Source of the DNA: a virus
Virus record (IMG/VR): IMGVR_UViG_3300033994_000722
Location: 1-41,873 of that record
DNA length: 41,873 nt
Strand: one strand, 5' to 3'
This document shows, piece after piece, positions 22,093 through 29,625 of this stretch (positions are counted from its first letter, which is position 1; every line of letters begins with the position of its first letter). The notes beneath the pieces were generated by a model. The model was not told the origin of the DNA. It did no database searches and was given only the letters and a program-made list of their open reading frames with translations. A program made the translations under genes and the position numbers.

Positions 22093-23566
22093 TTTTGACC
22101 TCTATGTTGTAGAATTTGTATTTGAACTTTTCTCCATCATATATTTTAACACGGTCGGCAAAATGTTTCAATGTGAAATTAACATGTTTACCTATGCGAA
22201 AATCATCTGCTATATCAAATAGTACCGCTTCTTTTTTGTTGTCTCCAATTCGCAAGCCTCTTCCAATTGATTGTAAATTTCTAACTCTCGACTTAGACGG
22301 TGAGGCAAAAATAACGTTATGAAGATTACGTATATTAATACCGGTAGAAAAAGTGCCGTAAGAAGCCACGATGATGGCGTTATTTTCTTTTTCGGTAATG
22401 GCACGAACTTGTTCACGGACTTGAACATCTGTTCCACCATACACAAAAAAAACATGCCTATTACTAGCTTTCTCTTCAATGAGTTTGTGAAGTTGTTTGC
22501 CATGTTTTTCAACCAAATTAAATAGCACAAGAGAATTGCCCTCTAGTGATAGTGTAAGATTACGAATAAATTCATTTCGTGCTTTGTTACTAACTATGTA
22601 GTTTATTTCACTCTGATAGTCCCATGCTCTGGACTGTTTACAAACTTCTTCAGAATATTTTAATATCAAACATTTTATTTTAAATTCTGCTAACATCTTA
22701 TCTTCAATAAGTTTAGCTGTTGTCGTTGATTGATAAACTGGTCCAAACAATCCCTCAAGAACAAGTTTGTGTGTTTGTGTACCATCAATTGTTCCTGTAC
22801 ATCCAATTCTGTAAGATGCATTCTTTAATCCAGACATAATGGTAGTCAGAGACTTTGCTTTGAACTGGTGTGCTTCATCACCAAAAACAAAATCAAACTG
22901 CTCAAAGTATTCTGGTGGATTTTTATAGATTGATTGCCATGTGGTGATTGTAAGAAACTTGTCTGTGTTCTTGTCTTTACCAGAATATTGACGATGACAA
23001 TATTTCTCTGAATCGTATCCGTAAGATGCAAAATCGGAGTACATCTGTTCAACAAGTGATGTTGTCGGAACAATCAACAAACCTTTTTTGTGTTTTTTAT
23101 GCTGAACATATCTCAGAATGAGATACAAAATGAAGGACTTACCTGAACCAGTCGGTGATAATAACAACATTCTTCTATTTCTAACGGCAGAAATGAATGC
23201 TTTTACTTGATATTCTCTTGCACCTTCTTGTATAATGGTTTTGTGCAGTTCAAGACTGTCTATAAACTCTTTAGCTTCTAATGCTGAGAAATTCTCAGTT
23301 GCAGTGATTGCTGAGTCAATCTCATACTTATATTCTCTTTCAGCGCAAAACTTTTCAATGTACGGCAACAGACCAGAATAAATTGTATGTGAACGCAAAT
23401 CGAAAAGACGAACTTTTCCATCCCACAATTTATTCTTGTATGTTGGCATGAACTGATAACCAGGAACAAAAAATTCAAAATAAGAAGAGAGTTCGTAAGC
23501 GACACTCTTCTCACAATCAATTCTTATGAACGCTTCGTTCTGTTTTCGTAAAATTAAATCAAACAC
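22085..23566 (-). CDS. uvsW: UvsW helicase
   Basis: This ~493-residue superfamily 2 helicase resolves recombination intermediates and R-loops, shutting off origin replication in T4. The N-terminal domain 'FIRIDCEKSVAYEL...YQFMPTYKNKLWDGKVRLFD' matches T4 UvsW. Walker A is SPTGSGKS, motif II is DEAH, motif III is GCTGT, and motif VI is 'QSIGRGLR'. The frame extends to a TTG at 23590, but I prefer the GTG at 23566, which overlaps the UvsY stop and fits the T4 N-terminus better. Neither start has a strong ribosome-binding site. Confidence 0.93.
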   Translation of the reverse strand: MFDLILRKQNEAFIRIDCEKSVAYELSSYFEFFVPGYQFMPTYKNKLWDGKVRLFDLRSHTIYSGLLPYIEKFCAEREYKYEIDSAITATENFSALEAKEFIDSLELHKTIIQEGAREYQVKAFISAVRNRRMLLLSPTGSGKSFILYLILRYVQHKKHKKGLLIVPTTSLVEQMYSDFASYGYDSEKYCHRQYSGKDKNTDKFLTITTWQSIYKNPPEYFEQFDFVFGDEAHQFKAKSLTTIMSGLKNASYRIGCTGTIDGTQTHKLVLEGLFGPVYQSTTTAKLIEDKMLAEFKIKCLILKYSEEVCKQSRAWDYQSEINYIVSNKARNEFIRNLTLSLEGNSLVLFNLVEKHGKQLHKLIEEKASNRHVFFVYGGTDVQVREQVRAITEKENNAIIVASYGTFSTGINIRNLHNVIFASPSKSRVRNLQSIGRGLRIGDNKKEAVLFDIADDFRIGKHVNFTLKHFADRVKIYDGEKFKYKFYNIEVKNA

Positions 23567-23993
23567 CTTGAATAAACTTTTCCCAGTCAATGAATGACCG
23601 AAGCTCCCATGTTCGGTTGTTTAGTTCTTTTATGATTGCTTGGCATACTTCCACAATTTCTTCATGTAATAGTTTTCTAGCAAGATACTTATTGATATCT
23701 TCGTCTGCTTCTAAGTATGTATTGATTTCAGATTTGAGTGTAAAAGGAAATGGTTGCCATCCATAATGATGCAACAATTCTTCGTCAAGTTTGCCAGTGT
23801 AGTATTCCCACTTTAATTTACGCCATTTGTTATATTGAAATTCGGCTTCTTTGACTAACAATCTATGTGAAGAAAGAATGTTTAAATACTTCGAATGAAG
23901 TTTTGGAATGTCAATCAGTGCTTTACCAGGTTCAGTTCTATCAATGATAGAATCAGTTGCCCACATCTGTAATACATCATCAAGTTTGCTCAT
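23559..23993 (-). CDS. uvsY: UvsY recombination mediator
   Basis: This 144-residue protein (T4: 137) loads the UvsX recombinase onto single-stranded DNA coated by gp32. Collinear features are 'LDDVLQMWATDSIIDRTEPG', 'PKLHSKYLNILSSHRLLVKE', 'KWRKLKWEYYTGKLD' and a C-terminal helix 'AIIKELNNRTWELRSFIDWEKF'. The middle lysine/arginine-rich segment is typical of UvsY. It starts the long DNA-metabolism/sugar operon and has a perfect ribosome-binding site (GGAGG) and an extended -10 promoter just upstream. The uvsY-uvsW pairing is as in T4. Confidence 0.92.
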   Translation of the reverse strand: MSKLDDVLQMWATDSIIDRTEPGKALIDIPKLHSKYLNILSSHRLLVKEAEFQYNKWRKLKWEYYTGKLDEELLHHYGWQPFPFTLKSEINTYLEADEDINKYLARKLLHEEIVEVCQAIIKELNNRTWELRSFIDWEKFIQGV

Positions 23994-24012
23994 AGTTTAC
24001 CTCCGTATTAGG

Positions 24013-24041
24013 AGTATATCACATTTAAAATAATTTTTCTA
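24013..24041 (-). promoter_or_regulatory. extended -10 promoter ahead of uvsY
   Basis: TGA-TATACT (extended TGn plus -10 at 24013-24018), 17-nt spacer, -35-like TAGAAA (24036-24041, four of six). It overlaps the stop codon of the tail-tube-like gene and lies 20 nt before the uvsY ATG. This would start the 14-kb uvsY-to-glycosyltransferase transcript. Confidence 0.6.
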
Positions 24042-24564
24042 CGTTATAATAGGTAAATCTGAAAGTTGCGTCTGCTGTGACAATTGATTCTGGAGAGTCA
24101 GTTGAAGATAAAATAAAACCAGAAAGTGAGATTGGAAATAAATCTTTGAAGTTAAAACGGTAGTACGGTTTATTTGATGCTGAGAGAATTGTTACAGAAC
24201 CATCTGCATATTGTGGTGTAGCTGATGCTTGTGCGCTAGTGAATTGAGAAAGTTTACCTAAAGACTGATACTCTTCAAATTCGGTTGGGAAAGTCATTGC
24301 ACGAAGCCAGTCATGAATCTCTAACCAACTTAACATTTCTGCATCAACAATAAAAGTAATATTTAATACATCATATATTGTCTTTTCACCTGGTGCATAT
24401 AATTCAACGAATGGATTGTTAATAGGTATTTCTGATGTTGAAACACCTGGTAAAGAAATAGTCTGACAAAAATATTGTAAATTTGGCGCACGACTAAAGT
24501 TCAACGTAAACTTGTTAGGTTGAATTGAATTTGGATTTGTTGGGGTTCTATTAAGTGCTGTCAT
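24025..24564 (-). CDS. tail-tube-like protein (gp19-family paralogue or tail completion protein)
   Basis: This 179-residue protein resembles a tail-tube fold: 'NKFTLNFSRAPNLQYFCQTISLPGV' is the typical first beta hairpin, followed by 'PFVELYAPGEKTIYDVLNITFIVD' and 'EIHDWLRAMTFP'. It is distinct from gp19 (31357-31902), so a second tube-like protein is present. In T4-like phages it may cap or complete the tube, as gp3 or gp54 do; I cannot tell which. ATG 24564 is chosen over an in-frame TTG at 24582 that would overlap the late promoter. No ribosome-binding site precedes the ATG, consistent with a predicted leaderless message. Confidence 0.75.
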   Translation of the reverse strand: MTALNRTPTNPNSIQPNKFTLNFSRAPNLQYFCQTISLPGVSTSEIPINNPFVELYAPGEKTIYDVLNITFIVDAEMLSWLEIHDWLRAMTFPTEFEEYQSLGKLSQFTSAQASATPQYADGSVTILSASNKPYYRFNFKDLFPISLSGFILSSTDSPESIVTADATFRFTYYNVEKLF

Positions 24565-24569
24565 ATGCT

Positions 24570-24577
24570 TATTTATA
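24570..24577 (-). promoter_or_regulatory. T4-type late promoter TATAAATA before the tail-tube-like gene
   Basis: Exact late consensus octamer on the minus strand, 4 nt after the U-tract of the gp23 terminator. In T4 the octamer spans -13 to -6, which puts the transcript start at 24564, the A of the start codon. Confidence 0.72.
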
Positions 24578-24580
24578 AAC

Positions 24581-24611
24581 AAAAAAAAGAGGCTCCCGAA
24601 GAAGCCTCTTT
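24581..24611 (-). terminator. strong terminator after major capsid gene
   Basis: A 9-bp stem AAAGAGGCT (24586-24594) / AGCCTCTTT (24603-24611) with an 8-nt loop is followed on the minus strand by eight T. It lies 28 nt after the gp23 stop and limits readthrough from the highly expressed capsid gene. Confidence 0.88.
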
Positions 24612-24638
24612 AAATCCCACTCTACGGTGGTTATTTAA

Positions 24639-25982
24639 TTACATCAAGTTTGCAATACGGAAACCACGGTAGTAGTTGTTTGACTGTGAATCCAAACGAC
24701 CTAGACCCTGGTCAGTACCTTCAGCAAATGGGTTAGCAACTAGACCGTAACGAGTCTTGAAGCCAATCTTTGGCTGGAATGTACCTGTATCAACTGCACG
24801 AACCATTTGTAGAGGAACGTATGGGCAGTAGAACATACCAGCATCGTATGCGTTAGTACCCTTGTAACCTACAACCGCAAACTCAGATGTTGAGCCTGTT
24901 GGGAAGTATGGGTCAATGTAAACTTTGATACGACCGAAGATTGTACCAGCAAAAGTATTACCAGTATCATCAACTGTTAGATTAACTTGACCAGCAAGTG
25001 CTGAGTTGTAATCAAGAATACCTGACATCGCTAGAGCAGAAGCTACGTCTGAAGAACAGATAACGATGTTACCTTTACCACGACGAGTTGTCTTAGCAAT
25101 TTGGTTTGCTTCACGTTCAATCTGGAATGCAAGACCTTTAATCTTTTCAACCATCCAACGACCGTTTGAATCTGTGTCAAGGTTGAATGCACCACGAGTT
25201 GTTGTACCAGCTTGACAGCCTGGTTTAGCAACTTTGTAGATTGTACGGATAACTTCACGGTTGATTTCAGCAAGAATTTCAGCAGAAAGGATATTAGCCA
25301 ATTCTGTTTCTGCGTCTAGACCATGAACTGCTTTCAAGTCTTGTGCAAGTTCCATTGAGTATTCTGCTTTCAATGCACGTGTACGTGCTGTAACAGTAAC
25401 TTTCTCAATTGAGAATGCCATTTCTTGGAATGTGTTACCAGCTGCACCGTCGCCTAATGCTTCAGCAGAACCAGTAGTCATTGCGCCTGTAGGAGCAGCG
25501 TTACCAGTAAACAGATAATCTGTTGTGTTACCAGCAATTGTCATTGAAGAAGCAACGATAGCGCCGTTAGCACCAGAGAATGCTGTGTTAGCTTCGTTGT
25601 AGAATGCTTCTCCACCACCTTGTGATGCATACTTAGTACGCATTGCAAAAATCAGACCTGTAGGACCTGTCATTGGCTGAACGCCGCAAACGTCATACGC
25701 AATCAGATTAGGTAATGAACGACGAACTAAGCTGATAAGAATTGGATCGAAACCAGCAACTGGACCTGCAGCAGCAGCACCGCCACCAAAACCGCCTGTA
25801 CCAGCAAAGTTAGTTGGTGAACCGGTCTCTTGCAGCATACCAGATTCTTTGATCATTTCAGTAGCCTGATTTTCCAGGATAACTGCTGTAACTGCCTTAC
25901 GATATGGGTCAGCAATCGCTGGCAAGTCTGGATGATTTAGAACACCATCCCATTTGTTTTGTAAATTTTCAGACAAATACAT
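24639..25982 (-). CDS. 23: major capsid protein gp23
   Basis: This 447-residue HK97-fold capsid protein begins 'MYLSENLQNKWDGVLNHPDL' and continues with 'DPILISLVRRSLPNLIAYDVCGVQPMTGPTGLIFAMR', the gp23 signature (split: DPILISLVRRSLPN, then IAYDVCGVQPMTGPTG). A likely gp21 cleavage site is L50-Q-E52 before T53, removing 52 residues that include the scaffold-binding delta peptide. It is preceded by AAAGGAGAT and followed by a strong terminator. No gp24 vertex gene follows in this window; the next gene is tube-like. It is shorter than T4 gp23 (521). Confidence 0.96.
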   Translation of the reverse strand: MYLSENLQNKWDGVLNHPDLPAIADPYRKAVTAVILENQATEMIKESGMLQETGSPTNFAGTGGFGGGAAAAGPVAGFDPILISLVRRSLPNLIAYDVCGVQPMTGPTGLIFAMRTKYASQGGGEAFYNEANTAFSGANGAIVASSMTIAGNTTDYLFTGNAAPTGAMTTGSAEALGDGAAGNTFQEMAFSIEKVTVTARTRALKAEYSMELAQDLKAVHGLDAETELANILSAEILAEINREVIRTIYKVAKPGCQAGTTTRGAFNLDTDSNGRWMVEKIKGLAFQIEREANQIAKTTRRGKGNIVICSSDVASALAMSGILDYNSALAGQVNLTVDDTGNTFAGTIFGRIKVYIDPYFPTGSTSEFAVVGYKGTNAYDAGMFYCPYVPLQMVRAVDTGTFQPKIGFKTRYGLVANPFAEGTDQGLGRLDSQSNNYYRGFRIANLM

Positions 25983-26005
25983 CTTTGTATCTCCTTTGAT
26001 TATTA

Positions 26006-27109
26006 TTAAATTTTTGTTTTAGAAATTGCTTGCATGACTGATGCAACGTAAGGATCAGAAGACATCTTCTTTTCGTTACCATCAGTGTCATCAACTGTTT
26101 CGTGAAGCTGTGCTGCATCGGCTTTTTTCATGCCTGATGGGAAATAGTTCTCACGAATTGTTTCAAGTTTTTCTACGAATTCTTCCTCTGTGGAAAATTC
26201 TACACTCTCTGCGAGTGCTTTAATCTTTTCAACTTGAGTTGCTGTGAGACCTTCACACACTTCATTTACTAGTTGTACTTTGACTGCTTCAGTAAGTTGT
26301 TTTTTATACTGAATATTAGTTTCAATTTCTTCGTTCAATTTTTCTTCCAGTTCTTCAACCTTAGAAGCAAGTTCTTCTACAAGGTCAACTTTGTCTTCTG
26401 GAACATTGATATAGTTTTCAGCAAACAGATTGCGTAGACCGGCAATAAAGTCTTCTGTAATTTCGGAACGTAAACCGCTTTCAACAGCAATTTGATTTTC
26501 TTCCATCCACTGCTCAACTACGTAGTTGAGATAGTCATCGACTTTTTCTGTTAGTTCTGCTTTGATTGTTTCAACAGCTTCTACCAATTGACCAGCATAT
26601 TCTGATTCCAATTGCTCTTGAATTTGAGCAACACGGTCAAATACACGTGCTTCAAAAATAGTAACAGCTTTAGCTTTAAAGTCTTCAGAAATGTTTTTGT
26701 CATCAGCAAAAAGAGAATCAATATCTTCTTTCATCTGAGCTTTCATTTCTTCAACTGCTGAATTATCATCAAAAATTTCTACATCTTCTTCAACATCTTC
26801 TGGCATCATGTTGGTACCTGAACCCGGACGCATGTTCTTGTCACCAAGTTGTGTATCGGCAGAAGCGTGTGAAGGCTTCATGTTCAATGAAGATTTATTT
26901 GAACCAGCTGAGTCTTTAGCTTTGTTTGAAAGCTTGTTAGAATCATCATTTGGTTTGTTGTTTTGTGGTGTAGGACCGCCCAAGTCTTCAGGTGTTCCAG
27001 AATTGCCTGGAGTGTCGTGCTGTAACTTAGGCATTGGCATACCAGGAGCCGAAGACTTGCTTGCTGCAAGAATTTCTGCCGCTGCTTCCATTAGTTTGTT
27101 TGTTGCCAT
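26006..27109 (-). CDS. 22: prohead scaffold protein gp22
   Basis: This 367-residue protein forms the internal scaffold of the prohead and is degraded by gp21 at maturation. It is acidic and mostly coiled coil (about 110-330). It includes 'LVEAVETIKAELTEKVDDYLNY', split by family-typical 'YVVEQWMEENQIAVESGLRSE' (a conserved gp22 stretch), then 'NINVPEDKV'-like and 'VEELASKVEELEEKLNEEIE'. The N-terminal ~110 residues are a Pro/Asn/Ser-rich disordered arm, which makes it longer than T4 gp22 (269). Several L-x-E sites are available for gp21. The promoter is the late octamer at 27132-27139, with AAGGAG before the ATG. Confidence 0.93.
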   Translation of the reverse strand: MATNKLMEAAAEILAASKSSAPGMPMPKLQHDTPGNSGTPEDLGGPTPQNNKPNDDSNKLSNKAKDSAGSNKSSLNMKPSHASADTQLGDKNMRPGSGTNMMPEDVEEDVEIFDDNSAVEEMKAQMKEDIDSLFADDKNISEDFKAKAVTIFEARVFDRVAQIQEQLESEYAGQLVEAVETIKAELTEKVDDYLNYVVEQWMEENQIAVESGLRSEITEDFIAGLRNLFAENYINVPEDKVDLVEELASKVEELEEKLNEEIETNIQYKKQLTEAVKVQLVNEVCEGLTATQVEKIKALAESVEFSTEEEFVEKLETIRENYFPSGMKKADAAQLHETVDDTDGNEKKMSSDPYVASVMQAISKTKI

Positions 27110-27131
27110 TGAATATCTCCTTATGATTTCT

Positions 27132-27139
27132 TATTTATA
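27132..27139 (-). promoter_or_regulatory. T4-type late promoter TATAAATA before gp22
   Basis: Exact late octamer on the minus strand, 22 nt before the gp22 ATG, with ribosome-binding site AAGGAG between them. It overlaps the 3' side of the intergenic gap between gp22 and gp21. The best-placed late promoter of the window. Confidence 0.85.
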
Positions 27140-27143
27140 AATT

Positions 27144-27794
27144 TTAAAGTTTTCGTAGAAAATTTTCGAAAAGTTGTAATCCAACAGTCTCAATTTCTTT
27201 GCGTGATGCTTGACGAATCTGTTTTTTAGCGTAGTCAATATGTGACTCAACAAAACGACCTTCAACATACATCCACTCTTTGTTCTCCATAATACCTTGA
27301 ACAAAAGCTCCTGGTGCTGAAGGGTCAGCAACGATGTCTGCTGCTGTTGCAAGACGCAAATCATCTTGGACTAAATTGTAACCCTCTTTAGTCATTACAA
27401 CTGAGCCTAGGGCACGTGAAGAAACACCCAGATTTACACCAGAATCTATTAAATTCTTGGCTATTTGTCCATAAGGTGTTTCCATAATAAGTGCTTTACC
27501 TACAAAAGTATTTCCGTCTTCTTTAAGGCTAACAATCTTATGAGATACACGTTCAAGATTGAGTGATGGTGTATCAGGATGTCCTAGTTCGCCAAGCGCA
27601 CGATTAGATTCAATAAGTTCTTTTGTGTATCGTGCGACTTCATTACGTAATGTTTTCATTTCGTACATGCGATTGTTTCGGTTAACTGTGTCACCGACAA
27701 GAAAAATACCTTCAATGTACATTTGTTTTTTACCGTCTTCTGTTTTTTCGGTAAGATATCTTACATCTTCAATATGTTCTTTAATTAGTTTCAT
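27144..27794 (-). CDS. 21: prohead core protease gp21
   Basis: This 216-residue serine protease (T4: 212) cleaves capsid, scaffold and core proteins at L/I-x-E sites during head maturation. Family features are 'ALGELGHPDTPSLNLERVSHKI' (catalytic His72 in GELGHP), 'GVSSRALGSV' (nucleophile Ser125 or Ser126) and the acidic 'AADIVADPSAPGA' after it. The C-terminal Lys/Arg tail is typical of a self-cleaving zymogen. It overlaps the preceding small gene by TAATG. The order 20-67-68-21-22-23 of T4 is kept, with two extra proteins. Confidence 0.94.
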   Translation of the reverse strand: MKLIKEHIEDVRYLTEKTEDGKKQMYIEGIFLVGDTVNRNNRMYEMKTLRNEVARYTKELIESNRALGELGHPDTPSLNLERVSHKIVSLKEDGNTFVGKALIMETPYGQIAKNLIDSGVNLGVSSRALGSVVMTKEGYNLVQDDLRLATAADIVADPSAPGAFVQGIMENKEWMYVEGRFVESHIDYAKKQIRQASRKEIETVGLQLFENFLRKL

Positions 27795-28156
27795 TAGATG
27801 GATGCTCCTGTATATGGGTCAACATTGTATGTCGCAACTTTAGAAACTTCCATAATAAAAGAACCGCCTGTATTAATTGTTACAACAATGCTTTGAGTAT
27901 TATTATTTGCAAGTGAGTGTGCAAAGTCTGCAAAATCCATAACACCACCTGTATGCAAAGCAAGTTGTGGAACACCGTTTCTAACAACTGTAATGCTACC
28001 GTTTGTTGACCACATGATTCGTTTAATATCTGCGGCCGACACACTTTCGATTGTGGTATTGGCTCTTAAATCATTCAGTGTGATTGTGTAAGTACCCGCA
28101 TCGACACCACGAATGACTGATGTTCCTCTTAAACTGTTAGTTATTTCAAATGGCAT
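27794..28156 (-). CDS. phage protein of unknown function in the head block (120 aa)
   Basis: This 120-residue protein is beta-rich ('SVIRGVDAGTYTITLNDLRA', 'GSITVVRNGVPQLALHTGG', 'SIVVTINTGGSFIMEV') and has no charge bias or membrane segment. Similar short beta proteins occur in the head block of T4-like marine phages and may be capsid decoration or structural proteins. It lies between the basic core protein gene and gp21, overlapping gp21 by TAATG. Ribosome-binding site is poor, consistent with coupling to the upstream gene (1-nt gap). Function not assigned. Confidence 0.65.
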   Translation of the reverse strand: MPFEITNSLRGTSVIRGVDAGTYTITLNDLRANTTIESVSAADIKRIMWSTNGSITVVRNGVPQLALHTGGVMDFADFAHSLANNNTQSIVVTINTGGSFIMEVSKVATYNVDPYTGASI

Positions 28157-28157
28157 T

Positions 28158-28619
28158 TTATCTTAGTCCCATAGATTTACGACGGCGCATTGACATCTTT
28201 CTCTTTAACAATGTGCGTCTAAGTTTTGCTCTTCTTGTTGTTTTCCATGCACGTTTCAATAAACGTGCTTTACGTAATCTTACTGTTGCTGGTATACGCT
28301 TTACTGTATTGCCAGACAAACGATATCCTTTTAGTGCTGATTTGCGTACATTTTTCTGTACGATAATCTTACCTTTTTTATTGCGACGAATACGGCGACG
28401 AATCTTTTGAACTCTACCCATTTTAACAACATTTGGATTTCGTTTCTTTGCAGCCTCTTCTAATACTTCTTCGTCAACTTCAATCTCTTCAAACATCTCA
28501 TCAACAACGAATGGCTTTATCTCTTCTAATTTAATAGAAGCTATCTCATCCAATTTTTCATAGATGAGTTCTTTGGCTTCGTCTAATTTATTCTGAAGAA
28601 TTAGTTCTACAAAATTCAT
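28158..28619 (-). CDS. head-core protein: acidic propeptide and highly basic C-terminal part
   Basis: This 153-residue protein has two contrasting parts. Residues 1-55 are acidic and resemble the N-terminus of the gp67-like neighbour ('FVELILQNKLDEAKELI', 'KLEEIKPFVVDEMF'). Residues 56-153 hold 41 Lys/Arg and no Asp/Glu, with blocks such as KIRRRIRR. L53-E-E55 before A56 is a predicted gp21 site. I infer a scaffold-targeting propeptide cut off to release a DNA-binding internal head protein, analogous to the small core proteins of T4. It sits in the T4 gp68 position. ATG 28619 has GGAAAA upstream; a TTG at 28631 is in frame. Confidence 0.7.
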   Translation of the reverse strand: MNFVELILQNKLDEAKELIYEKLDEIASIKLEEIKPFVVDEMFEEIEVDEEVLEEAAKKRNPNVVKMGRVQKIRRRIRRNKKGKIIVQKNVRKSALKGYRLSGNTVKRIPATVRLRKARLLKRAWKTTRRAKLRRTLLKRKMSMRRRKSMGLR

Positions 28620-29259
28620 AGAGTTTTCCAAATGTTGATGCTGATTCTGTTAATTGATTCCAAAAATATTCTTTGTTTTGCTCATCTAAACGCCCATAAA
28701 CATCTATAAACATTTCTTTTGTTTGTTCGTTTAGAGAAACATTATTACCATCATTTAAAGCGATTTCATCGGACTCTAAAAATTCTCTGACATATTCCTC
28801 AGCTTGAATTGTCGAATCTAAGGCTGGTCCATATGGAACGCTAAAATATTTCTTTAGTTTGTCGCTCCAATAAAGCGCAACTCTAGTGCCATCTGGATAC
28901 AATCTTACTGCTTTGCGTTTGATTACCAAAACAACCGGTGGGTCCGGTACTAATGGAAAAGCACTACCAACACTGTCGCTTCGTGCTTCGTTCAAATCTT
29001 CTCTAACTGCTTGTCTTGCACGTGTAAAAATTTGTTTATTGCTTGTAATCAAATCAGCCATACGATTGAAAAGATTACGCATGATTTCACGATCAGCATT
29101 ATTGAACACTGGACGTTCTTCGCCCATCTTATCCACTATTTTGTGAATACGTTGGAGCTGTGCTTTGTTTGCTAAACCTGCACGAACAAGAATGTCCAAC
29201 TTTGAGTAGTCGGACTTTTCTTCTTCAACAATACATTTAAATTGTAATAATGATTTCAT
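28588..29259 (-). CDS. conserved head-block protein of unknown function (223 aa)
   Basis: This 223-residue protein has a helical N-terminal region (about 1-90: 'DYSKLDILVRAGLANKAQLQ', 'REIMRNLFNRMADLITSN') and a middle beta region 'PPVVLVIKRKAVRLYPDGT' followed by 'RVALYWSDKLKKYFSVPYG'. The C-terminal part is helical and acidic. I recall comparable proteins at the same position (between gp67 and gp21) in T4-like marine phages, where they have no assigned role. It overlaps the basic core protein gene by 32 nt. The position suggests a prohead or virion component. Confidence 0.65.
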   Translation of the reverse strand: MKSLLQFKCIVEEEKSDYSKLDILVRAGLANKAQLQRIHKIVDKMGEERPVFNNADREIMRNLFNRMADLITSNKQIFTRARQAVREDLNEARSDSVGSAFPLVPDPPVVLVIKRKAVRLYPDGTRVALYWSDKLKKYFSVPYGPALDSTIQAEEYVREFLESDEIALNDGNNVSLNEQTKEMFIDVYGRLDEQNKEYFWNQLTESASTFGKLYEFCRTNSSE

Positions 29260-29262
29260 TAA

Positions 29263-29613
29263 TTAATCACGTGATGGTTTTGTAGCAAAAGCTTTTCCTG
29301 CTGCAACTGTTCTTTTTCTTAAACTAGCAAGACCTTCGCCAGCAACATGACCCAATGCACCACCAACAGCAGCACCAACTGGACCACCAACTGAACCTAA
29401 TGCGCCACCGATAGCAGCACCCTTTATACCTTCTTCCATCGCCTCTTCATACTCTTGCTCTTGCTCTTGACCACCAAAAAGAGTTGAAGCAATTTCTTGT
29501 TTACGAGTTTGAAGCGCATCAAACGCTTTTGCTGATAGAATATTTTCTATGCTTTCTTTTGCTGCCACGCTATCGCCAGCAGCAATGTGATTAATAACTT
29601 CTTGGATTTGCAT
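29263..29613 (-). CDS. gp67-like prohead core protein with Gly/Ala-rich segment
   Basis: This 116-residue protein begins 'MQIQEVINHIAAGDSVAAKE' and continues to 'ALQTRKQEIASTLFGG', the N-terminal helices of the T4 gp67 prohead core family. Residues 50-62 are strongly acidic (QEQEQEYEEAMEE). Residues 63-95 form a Gly/Ala-rich zipper (GAAIGGALGSVGG...), unusual for core proteins and reminiscent of glycine-zipper motifs. The tail is basic. It follows the portal gene with a late octamer upstream (29640-29647) and GGGAG before the ATG. Role in core or scaffold is by position and similarity. Confidence 0.7.
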   Translation of the reverse strand: MQIQEVINHIAAGDSVAAKESIENILSAKAFDALQTRKQEIASTLFGGQEQEQEYEEAMEEGIKGAAIGGALGSVGGPVGAAVGGALGHVAGEGLASLRKRTVAAGKAFATKPSRD

Positions 29614-29625
29614 GGTAACTCCCTA

